A DNA stretch of 64,000 bases from positions 142,359,741 to 142,423,740 of the forward strand of contig CM041465.1 of NCBI GenBank assembly GCA_023213395.1, read 5' to 3'. This DNA is from Cycas panzhihuaensis. Taxonomy: Eukaryota > Cycadophyta. The notes beneath the pieces are model-generated. The model searched no databases. It saw only the letters and a program-made list of their open reading frames with translations, and was not told the DNA's origin. Positions 34,478 through 46,006 of the stretch are shown here, one piece after another (the stretch's first letter is position 1; each line of letters begins with the position of its first letter). A program made the position numbers and the translations under genes.

Positions 34478-36411
34478 TAAAAGGGGATCTATTCACTCCA
34501 TTCCACTTACATGGAGTCATTTTGGCTCTCCTTCACCTTCAATGTGAAGTATTGAGAGTGCACTCATCATTTTTAACATTTTGAGAGCTTAAAATTATAG
34601 TACTTTATACGTTACTGCTTTTTTTATGTGTGCAGAAATTTAGAGGTGGAAAATACAGGTTTTTGAAGTCGTTTGGTTGCCGAAAAATTCCTAGAAGCAT
34701 TAAAAGCCTACAATTTTATGAAAATTTTGATTATCTTAGATTTTGATGAAATTTGGTGTGCAGGGTCGCCTTCACTAGAGGATCATTTTTTTTGTTCTAG
34801 ATAAGCTTCAGATTTAGCCTGAAACAACGAGTTTTGGCTGAAATAAAATAGTAAAATTAAGTGACTTAAGGCATTTTTCCCAATGAAATCCTTTAATTAT
34901 AAGCTGAAAATCTAAATGTTTTTTTTTTTAGGGATCTGGTAGATTTATGTGTTAGGATCATTTTAAAACAAATCTCATCAAATTTCATCCACTGATTAGT
35001 AAGATCTATGCAGTTTTCTCACAGATGCTGAATTTGCCTACTCAACCCCATAAAAGACATTACGAGGGTATTTTGGGCCATTTTTTGGTCGATTTTGGAG
35101 ATGGTGCAGAAGGGAAAGTTGATGTACATGTCAAGATATAACTTCTTACATATTGAAGTTCATATTCCGAGATAATCGATATGGTAAAATTCTACTTTTG
35201 TACTTTTTTCGAGTAAAATATTTTTATGCCTTTTTAGAAATCTAACTTTACTACTCTATTAGAAACAATATTCTGAACACTTTTTCTTTTTGCCATAAAT
35301 TCAAATTTCATCATTTAGGCCTTCATATTTATATTTTTAAGAAGAAAATGCTCATTTATCATTATTTATAAATTTTATGAAAAAATAACAAAATAAGACA
35401 AAATAGCATGCATATAGATTTAGAAAAATCAGTATTTTAGTAGCAAATTGATTTTCTTTTTAGCCCATTGTGACTTTTGTATTAAAATTTCTAAAAACAT
35501 TTTGAAAACATTGTACTAAAGCGAGGGAAACCTTGGATCTGAAGCAACATCCAATTCTCCTGCTAAATCTAGCATATTTTCTCTATTTGTATACATAGTA
35601 TAAAGCATCATATAAAGTAGCAACAACAATAAAGCAAGCACAAAAGGTAAGTAAGCATATTTGGTAACTTTCTATTCCAGTTTTTAGTTATTCAAAAACA
35701 ACTTACATTATTCCTAAAAGGAATCTCATCTGTATGATTTATACCACCAGTTCTTGACTTATGCACACACTCACCTTGGTTGAAATGGATCACAGTTAGC
35801 TGAAGTCTAGGCCCTAAGGGAGGTGTGAGTTTCATACTAGGTCTGGTCTTAATTGGAATAGTGGTGGAGGAATATGTTAGCCATACCTATGGCCTCCAAT
35901 CAGGAATAATCTTAATAACCACCTAAAAAAATTGAAAACCTTAATACAAGATTAAAATCAACCTAGTCTAATATCCATCATAGTTGTGGAATACGCATGT
36001 ACCATTTGACTCTTTAGAGGAGGTATATAACTGGTCACTAATAAACTGGGTAAGGACTAAGAGTACCTAGGCTCCATTGTGGCTTGGATTTCATCACCAA
36101 ACGTAGGTGCGAGTATCGTAGGTGAAGGCCCTAATCATATACTAGAAGCCTTAGGCATCAAAATCTCACCTACATTTGGACATAAGTTAGAGGTTAGCAG
36201 CATGTCGCATCACCACTCTTTGCCAGCTCTACATTAGGCCTCATTTTTGCATCATTGCTCATACTCATTTTTCATAGTTATTGAAAATACTTAATCATTG
36301 CTTGCTTCTCATCATAGTATTCATTTCTACATCCCTGTTGCACCAAGTATACTAGCCACATGTGTTAGTGGCACATACTTCTATCATCTCTTCTACTTCT
36401 TCATCATCACC
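34478..36411 (+). other. Copia-3a untranslated leader
   Basis: About 1.9 kb without coding potential, conserved with the Copia-3b leader (40,049-42,015), so it is part of the element. A leader this long is uncommon for Copia. Confidence 0.65.
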
Positions 36412-37440
36412 ATGTCATCTCAATTCAAGCAGAATGTCAACTGCATATTGAAAGGCAAAAAAAATTAGGATTTGTGGTATACTGGAGTTAAAAATATTGT
36501 AAAGTATGAAGGCCTTTAAAGAGCCCACTTGCAGCCTACACCCATCATATCTGCAACAGTTACAACACCTACTTTTGGTGGATCTGCCCCAATAGCTCCT
36601 ATAGATGTTGCAGTCAAACTACAATGGGAAATAGATGATGAAAAGATTCGTGTAAGAATTTTGTTGGTTACTGATCACTCCTTGCACAACTTGATTAATG
36701 AAGAGTAACATGATACAACTTGAAAGGTCCTTGAAGTTCTCAAGAAGAATTTTGATACTAAGTCAGATTTAGAATTTGTTCATCTTGTTTTGAAAATGAA
36801 CAAATTAAAAATACAGAATGGACGAGGTTATGAGATAATAAATCTCATTCGACCAATCAAACTGGTAATTGATAAAGATTTTAAGACCTAATGTATCACT
36901 TGAGTATTCTTGATCCAATCATGTCTATATGTCCCTAATTATAAAAACTTGCTTGGAAGTCTTCAATCTAGTGGAACATTGAAGACACTCAACTTCGAAG
37001 TACTTGCCAGGAAGTTTATAGAATTTGTTAAGACCTTTGATACTAACTTTGTAGCCTCTGAATCTCTTCTAAATGTAGCATTTGAGGTGGAAGAAGAAGT
37101 TTGCTATATAAAAAGTCAAGGTCCCTTTCGTGGCAAAGGAAATAACCAAGCAAGAGGAAGAGGAAGAAATATCAAAAATCATCCACAAGGTCAACCAAAC
37201 CCTCAGTTATAACTTTGACAGTCTTAAGGCCAAGGGCCACCTTAACAAAGAGAAAGACAATCAAGTCAAACAAGTACCTCTTTAGGGACTAGCAATCAAA
37301 CTATTATATGTGATTAGTGTAACTGTAAATGACACTTTGCAAAAGACTGCAGAACTACCACTTATAAGTTGGCCAAGTTCTAATTAAAACATGGAGTTCA
37401 CAATGTTGAAGAAACTTGTAAAGAATCCTTTAGTGGTGCA
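36412..37440 (+). pseudogene. gag: Copia-3a gag
   Basis: ATG 36412 opens MSSQFKQNVNCILKGK. Codon 19 is TAG (36466-36468), as in Copia-3b. A UBN2-type domain follows (VLEVLKKNFDTKSDLEFVHL, YVPNYKNLLGSLQSSG), then an Arg/Gly-rich stretch (ARGRGRN near 37,150) and a zinc knuckle ICD*CNCKWHFAKDC near 37,305, where a stop replaces an expected Gln. It would form the particle shell; now non-functional. Confidence 0.8.
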
Positions 37441-38890
37441 AGTTTTGTACAGGCACACTTTTAAAGAATTGAGGGATCTTCAGCATCAAATGCCATTAAC
37501 CAACTAAAGAGATCCTTTAAAGCTCGATGTAGATATATCACTTGTGAATTCCCTTCATTAATGCCAAGACCTATTAGAATTACAAATAGTGTGGCTTCAA
37601 TCAAATGACAGTGGATCGTGGACATAAGAGCAACTCAACATATGATGTATAATCGCAGTCTATATTAGACATTTGACTTAAATGTTTAGGGAGTTGTTCA
37701 CATGGCTGATAAATCACAATAACATGTTAAAGGAATTGGTAATATTTGCCTAAAACTCCCAAGCTTAAAAGATTTTACATTGTTTGATCTCTTATACATA
37801 CCAAATTTCAAACAAAATCTACTCTCCTTATCGACACTTGTCTCTTGTGGATTTAATCTGAGTGTAACAAAAAATGACCAGACTCTCTAGGTCATTCACC
37901 CTCCAACTAATCAAGTGGTCTTGATTGGATATCTCTTTGGTAAACTCTTTTGATTGAATGGCTCTACATCTTCTAAAGCCCATTGTGCCTAAAGCCCTTG
38001 TGCCGATGAAGAATTTGCATGTAATTCCATCTTGACCCATCCAACATTATCACCAGAAGCTCTTTGGCATGCTTGCATGGGCCATGTTCACATTGATAGA
38101 CTTAGAGATCTTTCTAACACTCTTTCAAATCTTCCAAAGTTCTCTTCTAAGCCCTTTAAATGTGAAGCTTATATCATTGCCAAATCTCATTGACAACCCT
38201 TTCCCAAAAGTTAGTGGAAATCAAACCATCTATTATAATTAGTACACTCTGATCTGTATGGACTAATGCCCATTCCTTCATTGAAGGATAAGTTATATTA
38301 TATCTATTTCACTGATGATTTCACTAGAAAAGTATGGGTAGCTTTTCTATATAAGAAAGATGAAGTCATCCGTGTATTTAAAGAATTCAAAGCCCGCACT
38401 AAAAAGGAGTCAGGTTATCAACTCAAATATCTTTGAACTAATAATGGTGGTGAATATACCTCACATGAGTTTGAAAGCTACATTCGAAATAATGGCATCA
38501 AGCATCAAACAACAAAATGGAGTTGCTAAGTGCATGAATAGGATAATCATGAACATGGCTCAAGATATGTTAGTATACAAAAATGTACCTATCTACCTAT
38601 GGGTCGAAGCCATCTAAACAACTATTTATTATATTAATGCTATTAACCTATCAAAGGAAGGACAATCACCTAATGAAAAGTGGTCAAGACAAGCCCCTAT
38701 TGTTCACTACTTTAAAAATTTTGGCTCTACATACTATGCCCATATTCTGGATGCAGATTGAAATAAACTCTAGCCAAGGGTACTTAAAGGCATCTTTATT
38801 GGATACCCTATGGATAAGAAAGGGTATAAGATCTTTATACATTCACAATGAAAAATCATCATCACCAGAAATGTCATTTTTGTGGAGATA
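37441..38890 (+). pseudogene. Copia-3a protease and integrase
   Basis: The protease motif at 37,615 reads WIVDIRATQHM: D-I-R in place of D-T/S-G. The pre-integrase block has LWHACMGHVHIDRLRDL and CEAYI (second zinc Cys is Tyr). The integrase core keeps the first Asp (HSDLYGLM near 38,250). The second motif is L*TNNGGEY, with TGA at 38434-38436 and Asn (38440-38442) for the catalytic Asp. The Glu is Lys (38528-38530) in NGVAKCMNR. A 20-bp deletion near 38,512 also shifts the frame. The region ends with FIGYPMDKKGYKIFI-like sequence near 38,840. Confidence 0.8.
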
Positions 38891-39722
38891 GAGAATCAGT
38901 TGCTTAGATTGGACTCCAAAATACTCTCACGCCGCTATAACCATGTTATCAAGTATGATGTTCAGATTCTAAAATTTTGGGGGTGGGGGAGGGGGGGGGG
39001 AGAGGATAGACATAAATTACTCCAAATATTGGAAGCTGACAATAGAGCCTTAGAGGATACAAGTTATAACTTTGAACCGATGAGTGCACATCCAATACCA
39101 TCCTTTGAAGATAGTAGAGTTGACAAAGGCAAAGCTATTATAGAAGAATCATCCTCTCCACCGTCAGTTAATAAAGGCAAAACAATGACAGAAGGACCAT
39201 CTTTCTCAGACGCATCAACATCCTCCTCACAAAATAATAATTTTAATGAACAAGATGAGAACCAAGAAGTTGAGGAAATTAGGACCTCATTCCCAACTCA
39301 AGGATCTCAAGAAGCCTACCAACTCAATAAGGGCATATGACCAGATGAGGTGGGCAAAGCTGGTACTCAAATTGTCTATAGAGCAAGGATGCATGAATCA
39401 TTATATACGAAGCTTGAACTAGTATAACTACACCTTACTCTTAATGAAGAGCCCTTAATATACCAAGAAGTTGTAAAGCATGCAACCTGGAAAAATGCCA
39501 TGAATGAAGAGTACCAATATCTTATTAAGAATAGTACATGGGAGTTCGTTGATCTACCACTTGGCAGAAAGATAGTTCAAAATAAATGGGTATTCAAAAA
39601 TAAGTATAGATCATATGGCACATTTCAAAAACACAAGGTGGGGTTGATAGCTAAAGGATTTACACAAAGGGAAGGCATCGACTACACTGAAGTCTTTGCA
39701 CCTACAACTAAGTGGCCTACAA
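38891..39722 (+). pseudogene. Copia-3a integrase-RT linker and RT start, interrupted by Copia-3b
   Basis: A low-complexity Ser/Glu-rich linker (EESSSPPSVNKGKTM) includes a G-rich run (38,979-39,000). RT begins at MNEEYQYLIKNSTWEFVDLP (39,500) and continues KWVFKNKYRSYGTFQKHKVG and GIDYTEVFAPTTKWPT. At 39,722 it is cut by the Copia-3b LTR; it resumes at 48,606. Confidence 0.85.
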
Positions 39723-40034
39723 TGAAAGAGGTTAATGTATTAAGGTCATTTGTGTAGATTAATTATGTGGCCTTAGGATATATTATTAGCATTAGTCTCT
39801 TAATGAAATGCACTTTATGTGCATTTAGATGTAATTTTGGGTTTATGTCATTAGGCAGGAAAATCCTAACCCTAATGTTCACCCTAAATAATAAAAGGTG
39901 AAATCTCAAGAAGGGAGTCATTATTCATTCTCACCTCCAAGCTTGCTGTCATATCTTGTTTCATCTTATTTTTCATTCTTTATTGCCATTGTGTATATGT
40001 GAGTGATTTATCTCCTAGATCCATCCTTCATTCA
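39723..40034 (+). repeat. Copia-3b 5' LTR (with PBS at 40037-40048)
   Basis: 312 bases, TGAAAGAGG to ...TTCATTCA, then TG and the primer site TGGTATCAGATC. Confidence 0.88.
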
Positions 40035-40048
40035 TGTGGTATCAGATC

Positions 40049-42015
40049 TAGAAGGGGATCTATTCACTCCATTCCACTTGCATAGAGTCATTTTGCCTCT
40101 CCTTCACCTTCAATGTGAAGTATTGAGAGTGCATTCATTATTTTTTAACATTTTGAGAGCTTAAAATTATAGTATTTTATATATTTTTGCTTTGTCCATA
40201 TATGCAAAAATTCAAAGGTGAAGAATACAGGTTTTTGAATCCGTTCAACTATTGGAACAGTCCCAGAAGTATTAAAGGCCCAAAATTTCATAAAAAATTG
40301 ACCATCTCAGAATTTGATGAAATTTGGCTTGCAAGGTCGCCTTGACTAGAGGATCATTTTTGTCTTATGGAAAAACTTCAGATTCATCCTGCAATAGTGA
40401 GTTTGGCTATGACAAAAGGGTAAATTTTGTGGATAAGTGATTTAAAGCACTTTTCCTAATAAAATCCTTTAATTATAAGCTGAAGATCTAAAATTTTTAT
40501 TAATGGATCTAGTAGATTTATGTCTTAAGATCAGTTTAAAATAAATCTTATCAAATTTCATTCACTGGTTAGTGATATCTATGCAGTTTACTCACGGTTG
40601 CTGATTTTGCTTACTCAACCCCACAAAGAAACTTGCAAGGGCATTTCAGGTAGTTTTTTGGCAGATTTTATAGATGGTGTAGAAAGAAAAGTTAATGTAC
40701 ATGTTAAAACGTAACTTTTTACATATTGAAGTTTAGATTCTGAGATAGTTGATTCGAAAGGATTTTACTTTGGTGCTTTTTCGGATAGAAACCTTTTTGT
40801 GCCTTTTCTGAAATCTGACTTCACAACTCTATCAGAAACAACATTCTGAATACTTTTTCCTTCTATCATAAATTCATATTTTATCATTTAGGCCTTCATA
40901 TTTGTAAATTTTAAAAATTTTCCCATTTATCATTATTTATAAATTTTATGAAAAAATCACAGAATAGGGCAAAATAGCATGCATATAGATTTAGAAAAAT
41001 TATCATTTTAGTAGAAAGTTGATCCGCTTTTTAGCCCATTATGTCTTTTGTATCAAAACTTCTAAAATCATATTTAGAAACATTGTACTAAAGCAAGTGA
41101 AACCTTAGATTGGAAGCAACATCTGGTTCCCCTGCTAAATCTAGCATGTTTTTTCTATTTGTACGCATAGCATAAAGTATCACAAAAGTAGCAACAACAA
41201 CAAAGCATTACAAAAGTAATAACAACAACAAAGAAGACACGAAAAGCAAGCAAGCACATTTGGCAACTTTCTATTTCAGTTTTCACTTATACAGAAACAT
41301 CTTACACTATTCCTAAAAGGAATCTCATCTGTACGATCTATACCACCAGTTCTTGACTTGTGCGCACACTTTCCTTGGTTGAAATAGACCAAGGTTGGCC
41401 GAAGTCTAGGCCCTAAGGGAGGTGTGAGTTTCATATTGGGTCTGGTCTTAACCGGAATGGTGGTGGAGGGATACGTTAGCCATACCTACAGCCTCCCATC
41501 AGAAATAATCCTGATAACCATCCAGAAAAACTAAAAATCTTAATACAATATTAAAATTAACCCGGTCCAATATCTGTCATAGTCGTAGGATATATAGTAC
41601 TGTTTGACTCTTCAAAGAAGTTATATAGCTGCTCATTGGTGAATTGAGTGAGGACTGGGAGTACTTGGGCTCCACTGTGACTTGCATTTTATCACCAAGC
41701 GCAGGTGCAAGTATTGCGAGTGAAGGCCCTAATCGTATACTAGAAGCCTTAGGCATCGAAACCTCACCTACATTTAGACATAAGTGAAAGGTTAGTGGCA
41801 TGACATATCACCACTCTTTACCAACTCTACATTAGGCCTCATTTTTGCATCATTACTTATATTCATTTTTTAAAATATAATTATTGAAAAATACTTAATC
41901 ATTGCTTTCTTTTTATCATAACAATCATTTCTACATCCCTGCTGCGCTAGGTATACTAGCTGAACATGTCAGTGGCACATACTTCTATCATCTCTTCTAC
42001 TTCTTCATCATCACC
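40049..42015 (+). other. Copia-3b untranslated leader
   Basis: About 2 kb without a gene; aligns with the Copia-3a leader along its length. One short minus-strand frame (41,577-41,801) is not conserved as a protein. Confidence 0.65.
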
Positions 42016-42960
42016 ATGTCATCTCAATTCAAGCAAAATATTAACTGCATATTGAAAGGCAAAGAAAATTAGGATATATGGTACATTGGAATTAAAAATG
42101 CTACAAAGTATGAAGGCCTTTGGAGAGCCCACTTGTAGCCTACACCCAACATACCAGCAACGACTACAACAACTGCTTCCAGTGCATCTTCCCCAATAGC
42201 TCCTACAGATGTTATAACTAAACTACAATAGGAGATAGATGATGAAAAGATTCATGCAGGAATTTTGTTGGTTATTGATCACTCCTTACAGAACTTGATC
42301 AACGAAGAGGAATATGATATAGCCTAGAAGGTTCTAGAAGTTCTTAAAAAGAACTTTGATACAAAGCCAGATTTAGAATTTGTTCATCTTGTTTTGAAAA
42401 TGAACAAATTAAAAATGTAGAAGGGATGAGCTCATGAGACAATAAATCTCCTTCGACTAATCAAATAGGAAATTGACAAAGACTTTAAGACCCAATGCAT
42501 CACTTGGGCACTTTTGATCTAGTCATGTTTACATGTCCCTGATTATAAAAACTTGTTTGGAAGTCTTTAATCTAGTGGAACATTCAAGATACTCAACTTC
42601 GAAGCACTTACTGAGAAGTTCATAGAATTTGACAAGACCTTTGATACAAACTTTGTAGCATCTAACTCTCTTCCAGATGAAGCCTTTGAGGTAGAAGAAG
42701 AAGTTTGCTACACAAAAAATTAAGGTCCCTCTCATGGCAGAGGAAATGACCGAGCAAGAGGAAGAGGAAGAAATATGAGAAATTGTCCACAAGGTTAATC
42801 AAACCCTCAATCACAACCTTGATAATTTCAAAGCCAAGGGCCACCTCAACAAAGAGCAAGACAGTCAGGCCAAACCAATACTTCTTCAAGGCCTAGTAAT
42901 CAAACTATTATGTGTGATCAATGTAACCATAAAGGACACTTAGCAAAAGAGATTGTAGAA
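42016..42960 (+). pseudogene. gag: Copia-3b gag
   Basis: ATG 42016 opens MSSQFKQNINCILKGK. TAG at codon 19 (42070-42072) is at the same place as in Copia-3a. The UBN2-type body (VLEVLKKNFDTKPDLEFVHL) is clear. The zinc knuckle CDQCNHKGHLAKE keeps C, C and H, but a two-base insertion near 42,950 shifts the frame before the last Cys. Other stops are private to this copy (for example L*PTPN). Confidence 0.8.
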
Positions 42961-44590
42961 CTACCACTTATAAGTTGGCTAAGTTCTAACCAAAACATGG
43001 AGCTCACAATGTTGAAGAAACTTGTGAAGAATCCTTTAGTGGTGTAGGTTTTGTACAAACATATATTCAAAGAATTGAGGAATCTTTAGCATCAAATGCC
43101 ATTAACCAACTAAAGAGATACTTTGAGGCTCAGTGTGGATATATCACTTGTGAATTCCCTTCACCAAAGCCAAGTCCTATTGGAATTGCCAATAGTGTGG
43201 CTTCAATCGATGGACAGTGGATCATGGACATAGGAGCAACTCAACATATGACATGCAATCGCAGTCTATATCAAACATTTGACTCAAATATTTATGAAGT
43301 TGTTCACATGGCTGATAAATCATAACAACCTGTTGAAGGAATTGGCAACATTCGCCTAAAACTCCTAGGCTTAGAAGATTTTACATTACTTGATGTCTTA
43401 TACATACCCAATCTCAAACAAAACCTACTCTCTTTATCTACACTTGTTTATAATGGATTTGATCTAAGTGTAACCGCAAATGACCAGACTTTCAAGGTCA
43501 TTCACCCTCTAACCAATCAAGTGGTTTTGACTGAACATCTCTCTCGCAAACTCTTTCGACTGAATGGCTCTACATCTTCTGAAGCCCATTGTGCCCAAAG
43601 CCCTTGTGCCAATGAAGAATTTGCATTTAATTCCATCTTGACCTATCCAACATTGTCACTAAAAGCTGTTTGGCATGATCGCATGGGCCATGCTTACATT
43701 AATCGACTTAGAGATCTTTCTAACACTCTTCCAAACCTTCCAAAGTTTTCTTATAAGCTCTTTAAATGTGAAGCTTGTATCATTAGCAAATCTCATCGAC
43801 AACCCTTTTCCAGAAGTCAGTGGAAATTGATCTATCTATTACAATTGGTATACTCTGATTTATACGGTCTAATGTCCATTCCTTCACTGAAGGGCAAGCT
43901 ATATTACATCTCTTTCATTGATGATTTCACTAGAAACGTATGGGTAACTTTTCTACACAAGAAAGATGAAGCATTTCATATATTCAAGGAATTCAAAGCC
44001 CTCACTGAAAAAGAGTCAGGTTATCAACTCAAATGTCTTTGAACTAATAATGATGGTGAATATGCCTCACATGAGTTTGAAAGCTAACTTCGAGACAATG
44101 GCATCAAGCATCAAACAACAGTAGCAGGTACCCCACAACAAAATGGAGTTGCCAAGCATATGAACAGGACAATCATGAACATGGCTCGTGCTATGTTAAT
44201 ATATAAAAATGTACCTACCTATCTATGGGCCGAAGCAATCTGGATAGTTATTTATTGTATCAATGTTGTTAGCCCATCAAAGGAAGTACAATCACCTAAT
44301 GAAAAGTGGTAAGGACAAGCCCCCATTGTTGATTACTTTAAAATTTTTGGCTCTACATGCTATGCCCACATTCTTGATGCAGATCAAAATAAACTCCAGC
44401 CAAGGGCACTTAAAGGCATCTTTGTTGGATACCCTATGTATAAGAAAGGGTATAAGGTCTTCATACCTTCACAACAGAAAATCATCATTACTAGAGATTT
44501 CATTTTTGTGGAGATAGAGGATCAGTTACTTAAATTAGACTCCATAGTACCCTCACGCTGCTACAATAATGTTATCAAGTATAATGTTTA
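42961..44590 (+). pseudogene. Copia-3b protease and integrase
   Basis: The protease reads WIMDIGATQHMT (43,221 on), with Ile in place of Thr/Ser in the D-T/S-G triad. The pre-integrase zinc motif is complete (WHDRMGH ... CEACI). The frame is open from 43,521 to 44,042. Integrase: YSDLYGLM keeps the first Asp. TGA at 44040-44042 precedes TNNDGEY, where the catalytic Asp is Asn (44046-44048). AGTPQQNGVAKHMNRTI has Lys (44154-44156) for the catalytic Glu. The C-terminal part (LKGIFVGYPMYKKGYKVFIP) is well kept. It cannot catalyse integration as written, yet the element is flanked by a clean TSD. Confidence 0.85.
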
Positions 44591-46006
44591 GATTCTAAAA
44601 ATTGGGGAGGGGGGATAGACATAAATTACTCCAAATGTTGGAAGCTGACAATAGAGCCTTGGAGGATACAAGTTGTGACTTTAAACTAATGAGTACACAT
44701 CTAGCACCATCTTTTGAAGATAATAAACTTGACAAAGGTAAAGACATTATAGAAGAACCATCCTCTCCATCTTTAGTTGACAAGGGCAAAATATTGGTAG
44801 AAGGACCATCTTTCTCAAGTACATCAACATCCTCCTCATAAAATAATCATTTTAACGAACATAATGAGAACCAAGAAGTTGGGGAAATGAGGACATCATT
44901 CCCAACTCGAGGATCTCGAGAAGCCCGCCAGCTCAATAAGGACATACGACCAGATAAGGTGGGAAAAACTTGTACTCGAAGTGCCCATAGAGCAAGGATG
45001 CAGGAATTATTATATACTGAGCTTGAACCAGCAAAATTACACCTTACTCTTAATGAAGAGCCCTTAACGTACTAAGAACCTGTAAAGCATACATCTTGGA
45101 GAAACACCATGAATGAAGACTACCAATTTCTTATCAAGAACGGTACATGGGAGCTCGTTGATCTACCATTTGGCAGAAAGGTAGTTCAAAATAAATGGAT
45201 GTTTAAAAACAAATATAGATTAGACGACACCTTTGAAAAACACAAGGCGAGGTTGGTAGCTAAAGGATTTACACAAAGGGAAGGTATTGACTACACTAAA
45301 GTTTTTGCACCTACAACCAAGTAGCCTACAATTAGAACTCGTGGCCTTGGCTGCTCAATAGGGTTGGAAAATCCACCAACTTGATATTAAGACCACGTTT
45401 CTCAATGGAGATCTTGAAAAAGAAATTTATATGGCTTAACTAGAAGGATATGAGATCGAAGGTCAAGAGCATAAGGTTTGCAAGCTTAGAAAGTCCTTGT
45501 ATGGCCTTAAACAAGCCCCTCGCACCTGGTTTGCCAAGTTGTCTGAAAGGATGAGGTAACTTGGATAAGAGGTTTATGACTATCAAGATATTGATGCAAT
45601 GTTGTTCATCAGGTGTCATAAGGATAAAGTCACTTATCTCATAATCTTCGTGGATGACATGCTAGTAATGGGTAATAGTAAACAGACAATAAGCCAGTTG
45701 AAAAATGACCTTAGCAAAATGTTCGAATTGTCTGACCTCGGTTTGATGAAATATTACTTGGGAATTGAAGTAACACAAAAGAATAGAAAATTTCTCCTCT
45801 CCTAAGAAAAATACATCAATGATCTTCTAACCAAGTTTCAGTTAGAAGATGCTCAACCAGTGATGTTACCTATGGACCCTAACACCAAACTCTCAGTTGA
45901 AGGTGACACTAGGGAGGCAGATGCAACACTCTATAAGAAACTTGTAGGTAGTCTTATCTACACAACCAATACAAGGCCATATATTATACACTCTGTATAC
46001 CTTAAG
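44591..46006 (+). pseudogene. Copia-3b linker and RT, first tandem copy
   Basis: Linker (LEADNRALEDTSCDF, IIEEPSSPSLVDKGK) then RT: MNEDYQFLIKNGTWELVDLP (45,109), [40 protein letters not shown], and the catalytic FVDDMLVMG near 45,650. It breaks off at TRPYIIHSVYLKN (about 46,006), where the linker starts again. Stops fall at Gln sites (*PTIR, Q*GWK-type). Confidence 0.8.

Noticed and set aside
42529-42889. Minus-strand open frames across Copia-3b gag
   Set aside because: Shadows of gag; no similarity of their own and not conserved in Copia-3a.
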